DNA of 64,000 bases. Origin: Paenibacillus pinisoli (GTDB lineage: Bacteria > Bacillota > Bacilli > Paenibacillales > Paenibacillaceae). The translations under genes were made by a program, and so were the position numbers. The stretch spans positions 620,001 through 684,000 of the forward strand of contig NZ_QXQB01000002.1 of the NCBI RefSeq assembly GCF_003605435.1. Reading direction: 5' to 3'. A model generated the notes under the pieces. The model had not been told where the DNA came from. It did no database searches and saw only the letters and a program-made list of their open reading frames with translations. Each line of letters begins with the position of its first letter. Position 1 is the stretch's first letter. Below, piece by piece: positions 8,238 through 16,941 of this stretch.

Positions 8238-8300
8238 ATATACATTACAGACCGGAGCGGTCGATCGACACGACTCCATGCCAAGAGGGAGAGGTGCATC

Positions 8301-8735
8301 ATGAAAATTGCCTTAATTGCCCATGATTCCAAGAAAAACGAGATGGTCAACTTCGTTATCGCCTACAAGCATATTTTCGAAAAGCATGACATCTACGCCA
8401 CCGGCACAACAGGCACGCGCATCATGATGGAAAGCAAGGTTCCCGTCAACCGGATGAAATCCGGCCCGCTAGGAGGCGACCAGCAGATCGGCTCCATGGT
8501 CGCCTCCAACGAGATCGATCTGGTTGTCTTCCTTCGCGACCCTCTTGTCGCCCAGCCGCATGAGCCTGACATTATCGCCCTGCTGCGCTTGTGCGATGTG
8601 CAGTGCATCCCTCTCGCCACTAATATTGCTACAGCCGAGCTGCTCATTAAATCAATGGAACGTGCGGACTTTGCATGGAGAGATGTCGTGAAGCAGAAGT
8701 ACAAGTTCGTAGCCTCAACCGGAACGGAGGGCTAA
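8301..8735 (+). CDS. mgsA: Methylglyoxal synthase
   Basis: 144 residues. Converts dihydroxyacetone phosphate to methylglyoxal and phosphate, a bypass that relieves sugar-phosphate stress (knowledge). The signature residues are all visible: [12 protein letters not shown] at the N-terminus, ATGTTGT phosphate loop, [11 protein letters not shown], and VVFLRDP with the catalytic Asp. Length equals that of bacterial MgsA. GGGAGAGGTG sits upstream of ATG 8301. It stands alone, flanked by an AT-rich regulatory region and a strong terminator. Confidence 0.95.
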   Translation: MKIALIAHDSKKNEMVNFVIAYKHIFEKHDIYATGTTGTRIMMESKVPVNRMKSGPLGGDQQIGSMVASNEIDLVVFLRDPLVAQPHEPDIIALLRLCDVQCIPLATNIATAELLIKSMERADFAWRDVVKQKYKFVASTGTEG

Positions 8736-8764
8736 CCCGCTCCACATCCCTCAATAACTCCCCC

Positions 8765-8813
8765 AATAAGACGGCCAGCCGGATCGATACCGATTCCGGC
8801 AGGCCGTCTTATT
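8765..8813 (+). terminator. Terminator of mgsA
   Basis: Long hairpin: AATAAGACGGCC pairs with GGCCGTCTTATT, and a second inner stem GCCGGA/TCCGGC sits inside. It starts 30 bases after the mgsA stop and ends with ATTGTTG. The symmetric arms suggest it could act on both strands. Confidence 0.75.
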
Positions 8814-8824
8814 GTTGATCCCGC

Positions 8825-8880
8825 TTGCATTACGGTCCCGAATGGGATACACTACATACAAATTAGAGTAATTACTCTAA
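8825..8880 (+). promoter_or_regulatory. Promoter and palindromic operator of the TetR-nitroreductase operon
   Basis: A sigma-A-like promoter is visible: TTGCAT (8825-8830), 17-base spacer, TACACT (8848-8853). Ten bases further is a perfect 18-base palindrome TTAGAGTAATTACTCTAA (8863-8880), directly ahead of the GGAGGTG ribosome site of the TetR gene. A perfect palindrome around the predicted transcription start is the usual arrangement for TetR autorepression (knowledge), so this is probably the operator of the adjacent regulator. Confidence 0.65.
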
Positions 8881-8894
8881 AACGGAGGTGAACC

Positions 8895-9506
8895 ATGAGC
8901 CGTACCAAAGAGCGAATCCTTCACATTGCAGTAGGGCTGTTCAATTCTGAAGGAACAGGCCCCGTCTCGACCAATCATATCGCAGATGCGGCCGGCATCA
9001 GCCCCGGCAATCTCTATTACCACTATCCCAACAAAGCGGCTATCATCCGTGCCATCATGGATGCTATGTATACCGATTGGAATGCCGTATGGGAGCTTCC
9101 ATCCCATCGCGAGCCCAGCCTGTCGGATTTGCAGTCCAAGCTGCATGACAACTTCGAGTTGCTATGGCGCTACCGCTTCTTCTACCGGGAAGCAATTGCT
9201 CTATTCCAGCAAGACGAGGAGTTGAAAAGCAGGCATATCGCCATGACGATGCAGCGGTTCGCCGATCAAGGCGCCTTTGCCAAACGCTTTATCGCTGCGG
9301 GCGTGCTTCACTCCTTCCGCGACGAAGCCCATATCGAACAGACGTTAACCGTCTGCTGGATGATCGCCATGAATTGGCTATCCTTCCTGGAGATGAACGG
9401 CTTGGAGATTAACGAGCAGCAATTCGCCAGAGGCGTCGCTCTCATCGAGACATTGCTGGAGCCCCACATATCGCATGCAAAGGAGGAACCAGACAATGGA
9501 ACCTAA
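8895..9506 (+). CDS. TetR-family transcriptional repressor
   Basis: 203 residues. The N-terminal HTH is typical of TetR: RILHIAVGLFNSEGTGPVSTNHIADAAGI followed by SPGNLYYHYPNKAAII. The C-terminal ligand region is helical and includes a segment resembling the YfiR/bacterial TetR_C type (YREAIALFQQDEELKSRH). AACGGAGGTG precedes ATG 8895. The last 11 bases overlap the start of the Tat-exported oxidoreductase gene, so the two are translationally coupled, and the regulator probably controls its own operon through the 18-base palindrome just upstream. The inducer is unknown. Confidence 0.87.
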   Translation: MSRTKERILHIAVGLFNSEGTGPVSTNHIADAAGISPGNLYYHYPNKAAIIRAIMDAMYTDWNAVWELPSHREPSLSDLQSKLHDNFELLWRYRFFYREAIALFQQDEELKSRHIAMTMQRFADQGAFAKRFIAAGVLHSFRDEAHIEQTLTVCWMIAMNWLSFLEMNGLEINEQQFARGVALIETLLEPHISHAKEEPDNGT

Positions 9507-10701
9507 GAAAAACTCCGCCCAGCCGCAAGTATCGAGGAGGTCCTTCCTCAAAGCCGCCCTTGCGGGAGCCGTCATCGTCTCCGGCGGCACCGTATGGAAG
9601 GCGATCGATCAGGGTGTTTTCTCCGCTGGGAAAGGCCCTGCCTATGAAGCATGGAGGGATTGGGAAAGCGCCATGGAAGCGGCTCCCCATCCCATGCCTC
9701 TGATCAAGGCTGCTATTCTCGCAGCGAATGCACATAATGCACAGCCTTGGCTGTTCCGTATCAACGGCAATGTGATAGATCTCTTTGCCGATATATCCAG
9801 AAACTTGGGCTCAATGGACCCTATGCTTCGTGAGATGCATATCAGCTTGGGCTGCGCTTTGGAGAATTTGATACTGGCCGCACGCGCAAGCGGTTATTCG
9901 GCAGAAGCAACACTGATGTCCGGTGGGCATGAGCAGATTCATATCGCCAGAATCGCATTGACGCCCGGTGAGAAGAGCATCTCCGAACTATACAAGGCTA
10001 TCCCGAACAGACATACAGACCGCTCCGCCTTCGAACGGACTTCAGAGCTGCCTTCAAGTCTGCACGCTTCCCTGCAAGGACTCATTGGCCAAGATGACGA
10101 GGTCTCACTTGCCTGGCTTCAGGATGAGCCGCTTAAATCAACGATGGGCGACATAATCATTAACGCCACGAAAGCGATTATTTCCGATGCCGAGCAGTCC
10201 AGAGACAGCCACCGCTGGTACCGCCATGACCGGGAAGTGCTTCATGCCATGAAGGACGGCACGACGCTCGATGCAACCGGCAGCTCGCCGCTCACACGGG
10301 CGATTGGCAAGCTGTTCCCGGTATCCGAGGCCACATCCAATCAATATTGGCTCAAGTCGACGAGGGATACGCAAGTTCCGACCGCCGGCGCGTTCGCATG
10401 CCTGCTCGTGCCAAATCGCGACCGGGCAAGTCTGATCAGAGCTGGCCAGGTTTTTCAGCGCATGCATCTATGGGCAGCGGCGAACGGATGGGCAGTCCAG
10501 CCGATGAACCAGCCTAATGAGCGGATTGACCGTGAGCACGAGAAGGATCTTGCGCCTAGCTTCAGAGAGGCTCTGGAAAAGCTGATCCCGCTCCCGGGCT
10601 GGCACAACATCTTTACTTTTCGTATCGGCTCCCCCGCGAATGTTCCTCTGCCCAGCCCGCGGCGCCCAGCCGAGGATGTATTATGGCGGAGCATCCCTTA
10701 A
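9496..10701 (+). CDS. Tat-exported nitroreductase-like protein, Acg type
   Basis: 401 residues. Residues 1-40 form a Tat signal: VSRRSFLKAALAGAVIVSGG, with the twin arginines followed by F-L-K. The rest resembles the Acg-like branch of the nitroreductase fold: AANAHNAQPWLFRINGNVIDLFAD near the N-terminus, NRHTDRSAF in the middle, and a C-terminal segment FQRMHLWAAANGWAVQPMNQ. Known Acg proteins bind FMN but may lack normal reductase activity (knowledge). Tat export fits a protein that folds with its cofactor before export. Start ATG 9496 was chosen for GGAGG eight bases upstream; the frame has another ATG 21 bases earlier. Overlaps the TetR gene. Confidence 0.8.
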   Translation: MEPKKNSAQPQVSRRSFLKAALAGAVIVSGGTVWKAIDQGVFSAGKGPAYEAWRDWESAMEAAPHPMPLIKAAILAANAHNAQPWLFRINGNVIDLFADISRNLGSMDPMLREMHISLGCALENLILAARASGYSAEATLMSGGHEQIHIARIALTPGEKSISELYKAIPNRHTDRSAFERTSELPSSLHASLQGLIGQDDEVSLAWLQDEPLKSTMGDIIINATKAIISDAEQSRDSHRWYRHDREVLHAMKDGTTLDATGSSPLTRAIGKLFPVSEATSNQYWLKSTRDTQVPTAGAFACLLVPNRDRASLIRAGQVFQRMHLWAAANGWAVQPMNQPNERIDREHEKDLAPSFREALEKLIPLPGWHNIFTFRIGSPANVPLPSPRRPAEDVLWRSIP

Positions 10702-10722
10702 CCGCTCCGCTTACAACAAAAA

Positions 10723-10755
10723 GACACCCGGCGTTAAGCAGCAGCGCCGGGTGTC
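10723..10755. terminator. Bidirectional terminator between convergent genes
   Basis: Perfect 11-bp stem GACACCCGGCG / CGCCGGGTGTC. On the plus strand GCATTTTCG follows, on the minus strand TTTTTGTTG. It sits between the convergent nitroreductase-like and GntR genes. Confidence 0.8.
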
Positions 10756-10791
10756 GCATTTTCGTTTGTATGCATAAGTTCATCCTATTCC

Positions 10792-11457
10792 TTACATCAC
10801 AGCATCCAGCTCATGCATAGGCCTAATCAAATTCTGCTTCATCCACTTGGCAGCTTCATCCGAACTGCGCTGCTCGAGCGCCTCTATAATCTTCGTATGC
10901 TCCTCGACAGAAGCCAGCGTCGCCGCAACCGGCTGCTTCAGGAACACATACTTGAACCGGCGGATATGAATTTGCAGCGATGCGCTGAAGGATGCCACAT
11001 AGCTGTTGTCGCACAGCTCGACAATGAGATTATGAAACTGCTCGTCCAGCTCCATGGCCGGATATGGCTGGCCGGATTCAATCGCCTGCGCAAACTCCGC
11101 ATTCAGTGCCGTAAGCTGTTCAATCTGCTCCGCTGTAACAAGCTGGGCCGCACGCTCGGCAGCCAGCGCATGAAGCGCCGCAAGCGTCGGGTACAGCTTC
11201 TGCAAGTCCTCGCGTTCAATATTCGTCACCCTGGTCTCTTTGCCCGGCTGCATCACGACCAGCCCCTGTACCTCCAGAAGCTGAAAGGCTTCCCGAATCG
11301 GCGTGCGGCTGACGGCAAGCGTCTCGGCAAGCTCCGCATCGATCAGCTTCTCTCCGGGGAGCAGCGTTCCTTCAATAATCCAGCGCTGGATTTGGGCAAA
11401 TGCCCGCTCTTTGGCCGATAATCTGGCCGGCGTGGCAAAGTTTTTCGGTACTGGCAT
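10792..11457 (-). CDS. GntR-family regulator, FadR/FCD subfamily
   Basis: 221 residues. N-terminal winged HTH (KERAFAQIQRWIIEGTLLPGEKLIDAELAETL, VSRTPIREAFQLLEVQGLV) and a C-terminal all-helical FCD domain. The FCD metal/ligand positions appear as ELDEQFHNLI and EEHTKII; the third His is less obvious. FCD regulators usually sense organic acids or sugar acids (knowledge); nothing nearby identifies the ligand. ATG 11457 follows GAGGTGG by seven bases; a GTG directly before is also possible. It is a single-gene unit. Confidence 0.87.
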   Translation of the reverse strand: MPVPKNFATPARLSAKERAFAQIQRWIIEGTLLPGEKLIDAELAETLAVSRTPIREAFQLLEVQGLVVMQPGKETRVTNIEREDLQKLYPTLAALHALAAERAAQLVTAEQIEQLTALNAEFAQAIESGQPYPAMELDEQFHNLIVELCDNSYVASFSASLQIHIRRFKYVFLKQPVAATLASVEEHTKIIEALEQRSSDEAAKWMKQNLIRPMHELDAVM

Positions 11458-11575
11458 CACATTTCCACCTCAGTCTAATTCATTCATATGCAATATATCG
11501 GATAATTCGCTATGATGCAAGATAGCCAGCTTCTGACGCGGGTATACGGCCCCGCCAAATATTTGCGCACAACAA

Positions 11576-11613
11576 ACAGAGCCTGCGGCTCACGTTATTC
11601 CGCCAAGCTCTGT
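11576..11613 (-). terminator. Terminator of the gerB-gerA-gerC operon
   Basis: Minus-strand hairpin with ACAGAGC/GCTCTGT outer stem and GGCGG/CCGC inner pairing, followed by TTGTTGT. It lies about 30 bases after the gerC stop. Confidence 0.55.
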
Positions 11614-11644
11614 TCGTCCTTCCTTTCTGCCAACCTCTTCTGAC

Positions 11645-12787
11645 TCAAGGCTTGGTGCCCTTGTACTTGCCAGTCGTCGTCAAATGGACATGAATATCGA
11701 TTTTGCTAATGGAGTCTTTGGTCAGTATATAGGGCTTGCTCGCTTTCATCCGGTTAAATTCCTTTGGATATTTTCGATAAAACTTTTGCGTCAATTCAAA
11801 AGGGTCGCTTTGGATACGGAGCCCATGATTAAATGTCTTTTTAATTTCCTCGCGAATATCCTCTTCCGCATAACGGGCCAGCGTCTCCAGATCGGCGTCC
11901 TTCACAATCTCCATTACGTAACCATCCGTGTCCACCCGCATGTCAAAACGAGGCTCTCCATTTTCCATATAGGAGCGAACGCGCATCTTCGGATGCTTGA
12001 ACATAATCGTGGCAATCGCTTCCCCGCCCCTGTCGACTTCAATCGGTGTGCGCTCCAGACGAGAATCATCCCATCTGACGCCGGTCAGCTGCTCGGAAGA
12101 CAGCCAGCCGATCATCTTCATCCCGTGGAAGAAATAGGCGCCGGATATCAGGGGCATCGGCTTGGCCTTCTTGTCCTCCGTCCAATCCACATCGTCAAAA
12201 TCAATGGAGGGAATGTAAGCAGGCTCTCCTTTTTCATTGAGATAAGCGATGACCTTGTTTCCTGTAACCGGAAGAACGATAGACTGCACGGAGCTCATCT
12301 GCGAGGCTGTGAACATCGTCGTATCAAGCGGCGACAAATTCAATATCGATTTTTGCGTCAAAATATCCTTGATTGGACGCCTAGTGCCATAGACGAGTAC
12401 GTTATAGCGCACCTCCCGATACCGATTCACCGTACCATAAATATTGTTGACCCCCATCTTCATAGCGCTCTCCGACATGACCGCTACCTTAACATGCCCC
12501 CAGAACATCCGAAGCTGTGCGGTTCTGCCGACATCCGTCAGCGCAAGCGCCAGCGTATCCCCTTTGCCCTCGCCCACCCAGACCGGGAAGCTCTTGCCCA
12601 GCGCAATCTGTTCCGTTCGAGCTACCGTGGCAAAATTAAGAATTTGCGCATAGGCGATCCACTTTCCATCCGCATAATCGATGCCGATCGCCGTTGCGTA
12701 AGCCATATTCTGCACCTCCGGCAGCCGGGTGCAGCCTCCGGTAAGCAAGCAGACGAGAAGCAAGATTACGAAGCGCCGCCCGCGCAT
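11645..12787 (-). CDS. Spore germinant receptor lipoprotein, Ger(x)C family
   Basis: 380 residues. Signal peptide with lipobox LTGGC (Cys19), then the GerC start pattern MAYATAIGIDYADGKWIAYAQILN. GerC subunits are diacylglyceryl-anchored to the outer face of the spore inner membrane and form the germinant receptor with the GerA- and GerB-type subunits (knowledge). The start ATG 12787 overlaps the last base of the gerA stop; GGAGGGGACTCTT precedes it. Last gene of a gerB-gerA-gerC unit. The germinant cannot be predicted. Confidence 0.92.
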   Translation of the reverse strand: MRGRRFVILLLVCLLTGGCTRLPEVQNMAYATAIGIDYADGKWIAYAQILNFATVARTEQIALGKSFPVWVGEGKGDTLALALTDVGRTAQLRMFWGHVKVAVMSESAMKMGVNNIYGTVNRYREVRYNVLVYGTRRPIKDILTQKSILNLSPLDTTMFTASQMSSVQSIVLPVTGNKVIAYLNEKGEPAYIPSIDFDDVDWTEDKKAKPMPLISGAYFFHGMKMIGWLSSEQLTGVRWDDSRLERTPIEVDRGGEAIATIMFKHPKMRVRSYMENGEPRFDMRVDTDGYVMEIVKDADLETLARYAEEDIREEIKKTFNHGLRIQSDPFELTQKFYRKYPKEFNRMKASKPYILTKDSISKIDIHVHLTTTGKYKGTKP

Positions 12788-14262
12788 TAAGAGTCCCCTC
12801 CTTTTTGACTGTCCGAATCAATGGTCTTGAGTGCGGAAGGCCGTTTTTTGATCAGACGGTATGGAAGCCGGAGGAACGACATGACCAATTCCCTGGCACT
12901 AAGGGGGGAGAGCGGCGCCAGATAAGGAACGCCGAATGAGCGCAGGCTTGCCATATAGCTGACCAGAAGCACGAACCCGAGGATAACGCCGTACATGCCC
13001 AGCAGCGCCGATAGCAAGAAGAAGAACAACCGCAGAATGCTCACCTGTGTACTAAGCGTCTGATTGACCAGCGTTACGCCGGATACAGCCGTAATTGCCC
13101 CTACGACAACTACGGAAGGAGACACCAGTCCCGCCCGTATAGCAGCGTCTCCAATAATCAAGCCGCCGATCGACGTCAGCGTCTGTCCAATAGCGCTCGG
13201 CAGCCTGACGCCGGCCTCCCGGAAGATCTCCAGCAGCGTCAGCAGCAGGAACATCTCCATATGCGAGGATAGCGGCAGCCCTAGCCGCGATACCGAGATG
13301 GTCGCCATCATCCGGAATGGAATCTGGTCCTGATGAAAGGACATCAATGCAACCCAAATGGCTGGAAGAAAGATCGAGAGGAACAAGCTAAGCCCCCGGA
13401 TGATTCTAGCGAACGATACATAGGTGTAATTGAAATGCGCGTCCTCCGGCGATTTCAGAATGAGCGACAAGCCAGCTGGCGCAATCAGCACCATCGGCAG
13501 TCCGTCCACCACGATGACGGCCCTGCCCGACAACAGACTGTTCACCGCATAATCGGGCCGTCCCGTAAAGTCCATGGTTGGCAGCAGCTTCAAGGTCGAA
13601 TCCGACATCAGCTCTTCGATCTGGCTGGTGCTCATGATGCCGTCGACATCAATGGTGCCCAGCCGCCTCCGGATTTCTTCTAAGGTCTTCGGATTTATAA
13701 TATCCCGAAAGTAAAGCAACGCGACGCGCGTACGGGATCTTTTCCCCAAAATAACCTCCTCAACTTGCAGCGACTGGGTTCTGAGCCTTTTGCGAATGAG
13801 CGCAATATTGACGGTAATGTCCTCTATGAAGCCGTCCCTTGGACCTTTAACCGATATCTCTGTGCTGGATTCATACGGCTGCCTTGTCGGCTTGTCCGCA
13901 ATGCTCAAGCTGCCCATAATGCCTGCTTCCAGAAACAACAGAACAAGCTGTCCGTCGAACACAATCTCGGATAATTCACTGTCCGATTGGACCGTTATCT
14001 CCTGAACGGGCAGCACGCTTGACATATGTGCAATCGGATCGGCAAACGAACCATATTCCGCATAGATTCGATTCAGCTCAGGAAGCACGAACTGGCCAAT
14101 ATCGGACGAACGGGTAAGCCCGTCCGCATAGACCATGACCACATCAGGAGCCGTCCTGCCCCCGTATCTGCAGGCTTGGATAATGACATCGGACGCTCCT
14201 TCGAACAATGTCCGTATCCTTTCTTCCGTCCATGGCTCATTTTTCTGTTGTCCATTGCTCAT
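12787..14262 (-). CDS. Spore germinant receptor subunit, GerA family
   Basis: 491 residues. A large N-terminal soluble domain (about 1-240) carries the GerA marks YADGLTRSSDIGQFVLPEL, VKGPRDGFIEDITVNIALIRKRL and VVDGLPMVLIAPAGL, and is followed by four or five membrane helices with FREAGVRLPSAIGQTLTSIGGLIIGDAA and LAPLSPLSARE. GerA subunits sit in the spore inner membrane and take part in nutrient sensing and channel formation (knowledge). Start ATG 14262 is preceded by GGAGG seven bases upstream and overlaps the gerB stop by four bases (ATGA). The upstream open frame lacks a ribosome site. Confidence 0.93.
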   Translation of the reverse strand: MSNGQQKNEPWTEERIRTLFEGASDVIIQACRYGGRTAPDVVMVYADGLTRSSDIGQFVLPELNRIYAEYGSFADPIAHMSSVLPVQEITVQSDSELSEIVFDGQLVLLFLEAGIMGSLSIADKPTRQPYESSTEISVKGPRDGFIEDITVNIALIRKRLRTQSLQVEEVILGKRSRTRVALLYFRDIINPKTLEEIRRRLGTIDVDGIMSTSQIEELMSDSTLKLLPTMDFTGRPDYAVNSLLSGRAVIVVDGLPMVLIAPAGLSLILKSPEDAHFNYTYVSFARIIRGLSLFLSIFLPAIWVALMSFHQDQIPFRMMATISVSRLGLPLSSHMEMFLLLTLLEIFREAGVRLPSAIGQTLTSIGGLIIGDAAIRAGLVSPSVVVVGAITAVSGVTLVNQTLSTQVSILRLFFFLLSALLGMYGVILGFVLLVSYMASLRSFGVPYLAPLSPLSARELVMSFLRLPYRLIKKRPSALKTIDSDSQKGGDS

Positions 14263-15356
14263 GTCGCTTCCTCCTTCTTGGCAGATCCCCACACCAAGGC
14301 CACAAGCATCCATACAAACGATAACGCCAGCAGGATGATGAGCGATATCGGCATGTAGTACTTGTACATCCATATGTAGAAGGCGTACTCATTCACATTA
14401 AACTGCGTCAATACGGTATAGCTCGCCATAATGATGCCGATCGCCCAATATTTGCTCCGTTTCCCCTTAATCTGAAGCAGCTCGACCAAGAGATAGACCG
14501 ACAGGCTGATTCTGATGCTCGCTCCCGACATCCATTGGAAAATAGACAGAAAGTCCAGATGCTCAATGAACTGGCCGATCTGCACCAGCCGCCATTGCTC
14601 GTAAGGCGAGGTCATTTGATGCGAAGCTTCGATAGGGCCGAATTCCGTAATCGCGCCAAGAATAGGCCCAAGCGTAATAATGGCGGAAAAAACGCCATAG
14701 GCGAGCAGCTGCCAAAGCTTGATTTTTTTATTCAAATGGTGCTGCAGCAGGATGATCGCCAGCAACTCCACGTAACCGGCGCCCGCATACACGACGCCGT
14801 CCATAACAGGCTGCACCCCGTTCTCCAGTATGGGCTGCAGCAGAGTGTAGTCTTTGTGGGGACCGTTGAACGTACTGACGAATATGCCTAGAATCGTAAC
14901 GAGCGGCAGCAGAATGCCGGACACGATCGCAATGACTCGAATCCCCCATAGCGTCATGGCTGCACAGAAAAGGATGAGGCAGCCTACCAGCATCAATTTG
15001 GGTGTGAACGGCAAATAATTCGTCGCCGTCCAGGTCGTCGTATGAATAACCGTCATTCCGCCTATCAGAAACATCTGTATCACAATAGGAATGATGAGAA
15101 GCCAGGCAACAAACGGCGTCACCCGGCTGCTCAGCCACTTCTTCCAATGCTGCTGACCGGAGCGCTTCATAATGATATACAAGAGCGGCATCCACAGGAG
15201 AAACAAGCCGCCCGACACAAGAGCCGTTATCCACGAGTCCCTTCCGGACGCATCCAGAATCATCGGATTGACAATGACATGGCTCGCCAGGCCATTCGCC
15301 AAAGAAAACATCATAAAGACTTGGGCAAAATTGATTCTGTCGACGTTATTCTTCAT
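14259..15356 (-). CDS. Spore germinant receptor permease-like subunit, GerB family
   Basis: 365 residues, ten hydrophobic helices, APC-superfamily fold. N-terminal MKNNVDRINFAQVFMMFSLANGLASHVIVNP is the typical first-helix region of GerB/YndE-like subunits, which hold the nutrient-binding site in characterised receptors (knowledge). Start ATG 15356 has GGAGG nine bases upstream. First gene of the second receptor unit, followed by gerA (4-base overlap) and gerC. Here gerB leads, unlike the A-B-C order of many bacilli. Confidence 0.92.
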   Translation of the reverse strand: MKNNVDRINFAQVFMMFSLANGLASHVIVNPMILDASGRDSWITALVSGGLFLLWMPLLYIIMKRSGQQHWKKWLSSRVTPFVAWLLIIPIVIQMFLIGGMTVIHTTTWTATNYLPFTPKLMLVGCLILFCAAMTLWGIRVIAIVSGILLPLVTILGIFVSTFNGPHKDYTLLQPILENGVQPVMDGVVYAGAGYVELLAIILLQHHLNKKIKLWQLLAYGVFSAIITLGPILGAITEFGPIEASHQMTSPYEQWRLVQIGQFIEHLDFLSIFQWMSGASIRISLSVYLLVELLQIKGKRSKYWAIGIIMASYTVLTQFNVNEYAFYIWMYKYYMPISLIILLALSFVWMLVALVWGSAKKEEAT

Positions 15357-15444
15357 GACCCGCTCCCTCCTCACGCAATCCTGCCGCCTCCGGCATCCCT
15401 TATTTATGCCCTCTCCAGTATTTTCTATGCCAAAATTATGAAAC

Positions 15445-15468
15445 AAGCCGCCCTGTCACAGGCGGCTT
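15445..15468 (-). terminator. Hairpin between the two ger operons
   Basis: Perfect 8-bp stem AAGCCGCC / GGCGGCTT with an 8-base loop, followed on the minus strand by GTTTCATAATTTT. It separates the gerB of the upstream unit from the gerB of the downstream unit, so the two receptors are probably transcribed separately. The 120 bases between the upstream gerB stop and the hairpin hold no convincing gene. Confidence 0.55.
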
Positions 15469-15575
15469 TGCACTACTATATAAAACTAAATGCCAGGAAG
15501 AAACTCTCCCTTCATGATGTCCTGCGCATGCTCGTGCATGAGCGTACATGGGATCTGGCGTATATTTGAATGTAA

Positions 15576-16685
15576 TCAGGAGCTCGCGGCCTTGCCTTTC
15601 TTTTTTCGCAAGATCAGCCCTGCAAGCAGCAGCAGCGGAACAATGAAGCAGAACATAAGATCAAACCAATTGTAATAGTATTTGATGATTTGGTTATACA
15701 CCGTTATATTGGGGGTGCTGACGACGGTCAGAACCAGCATAATCATGCCGAGCGGGACCGTCAGCATGTCGCTGTCGCGAAGCTTGAACCATTGCGCCAA
15801 ACCGCTTGTCAGGGCAAAAAACAACAGCAGCGTCTTGTAAAACACCGTGATAATCCATAAAAAAGCCAAAATCGCTTCCAAACGTTCCAGGAAGTTGCCC
15901 ACCGTTATTTTCTGGGCAAGCAAGAACGTGGGATAATATTTGGTTTCCATTAAATTCGGCCCAAGTACGAGCACGCAAAGCGCAACAATGATGAACAGAA
16001 AGAGGCCGCCCGCCGCAAAGCTTTTGAGAATAGGCTTGGTCAAGCTTTTGTTGGTTGCTACATGAGGAACAAGCGCCAGCAATACGACCATCTCGATGAA
16101 TGCAACGGACATGACCGGAATGGCCCCTTCCATAATAGGCCATAACCCTTCGGCTGCAACTGGCTTTACATTCTCTATCTTGGCTTGAGATAGAGATAAA
16201 ATGGCCAACACCATGAACAAGGCCGTGAAAGCCGGGAATAATAGCTCTCCCATACGCGCAAAGGCTTCTACGCCATACCGGTATGCTACAATGACAACAG
16301 TCAAAAAAATTAATATAATCGCGTTTACAGGAGTCTCTGGCATCAGCTGTGTCGTCATGAATTGGCTAAGCTCGCTTACAAGCGTCAAGCCGCACATGAA
16401 AAAATTGAACAGAAAGAGCAGCCCGACCACACTGCCCAGCCATCTCCCAAACCCCCTCCGTGCAGCGGCAATGAGGCTGTCTCCCTGCATCCGATTCGCA
16501 ATAGCGGCAAAAAATCCCCCTATTAGAAGACCGGCCGCGTAAGCAATAAGCATAGATAACCATGCGTTCTGCTTCGCTGAAGACGCAATGATGGTCGGCA
16601 ATATCAAGATCGAATCTCCCGTCAGGCCAAGGATGATCAAGATTTGGAATTGCCTGACGGAAATTTTCGCATTCGTGAATTCCAA
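15576..16685 (-). CDS. Spore germinant receptor permease-like subunit, GerB family
   Basis: 369 residues with ten membrane helices. MEFTNAKISVRQFQILIILGLTGDSILILP is a GerB-type N-terminus, and the helix-loop regions NRMQGDSLIAAARRGFGRW and FKLRDSD are typical. TTG 16685 is the start, with GGGGAG six bases upstream. Last gene of the gerA-gerC-small ORF-gerB unit. It ends with a basic tail (LRKKKGKAASS). Sequence is clearly different from the neighbouring gerB, so this is not a recent duplication. Confidence 0.92.
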   Translation of the reverse strand: MEFTNAKISVRQFQILIILGLTGDSILILPTIIASSAKQNAWLSMLIAYAAGLLIGGFFAAIANRMQGDSLIAAARRGFGRWLGSVVGLLFLFNFFMCGLTLVSELSQFMTTQLMPETPVNAIILIFLTVVIVAYRYGVEAFARMGELLFPAFTALFMVLAILSLSQAKIENVKPVAAEGLWPIMEGAIPVMSVAFIEMVVLLALVPHVATNKSLTKPILKSFAAGGLFLFIIVALCVLVLGPNLMETKYYPTFLLAQKITVGNFLERLEAILAFLWIITVFYKTLLLFFALTSGLAQWFKLRDSDMLTVPLGMIMLVLTVVSTPNITVYNQIIKYYYNWFDLMFCFIVPLLLLAGLILRKKKGKAASS

Positions 16686-16717
16686 GCTAATCTCCCCTTA
16701 TAAGGCGGCATAAATAT

Positions 16718-16927
16718 TCACATGACCCAACTGAACATAATCTTCACTAGCTCGAACGGATTAGGGAGGCTGGCTTCCATCACAAGCGCGCTGTAGAGAG
16801 CGACCCCAATGGCCAACAATATGAAAAACAAAACAAGCTCGCGCTTGTGCTCTCTATGAATAAGACGGGGCACTTCCAGCCATACAGCTGCGGCCGCAAT
16901 TGCGAATACACCAATTAATGAGCTCAT
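16718..16927 (-). CDS. Small two-helix membrane protein in ger operon (GerD-subunit-like)
   Basis: 69 residues. Two hydrophobic helices (SLIGVFAIAAAAVWLEV and ELVLFFILLAIGVALYSALVM) joined by a charged loop PRLIHREHKRE. AAGGAGAGTCCG precedes ATG 16927. It sits between gerC and gerB with gaps of 14 and 32 bases, so it is part of the receptor transcript. Small two-helix D proteins encoded in germinant receptor operons are known from other bacilli and can modulate receptor function (knowledge); this gene matches in size, topology and position. Confidence 0.8.
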   Translation of the reverse strand: MSSLIGVFAIAAAAVWLEVPRLIHREHKRELVLFFILLAIGVALYSALVMEASLPNPFELVKIMFSWVM

Positions 16928-16941
16928 CGGACTCTCCTTCG

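Noticed and set aside
11684..12790. 368-codon plus-strand open frame opposite gerC
   Set aside because: Shadow of a clear GerC lipoprotein gene; covers it almost exactly in antisense.
15484..15575. Short minus-strand frame ending QDIMKGEFLPGI after gerB
   Set aside because: No ribosome site and at most about 17 codons from an ATG; could be chance. Left as intergenic DNA.
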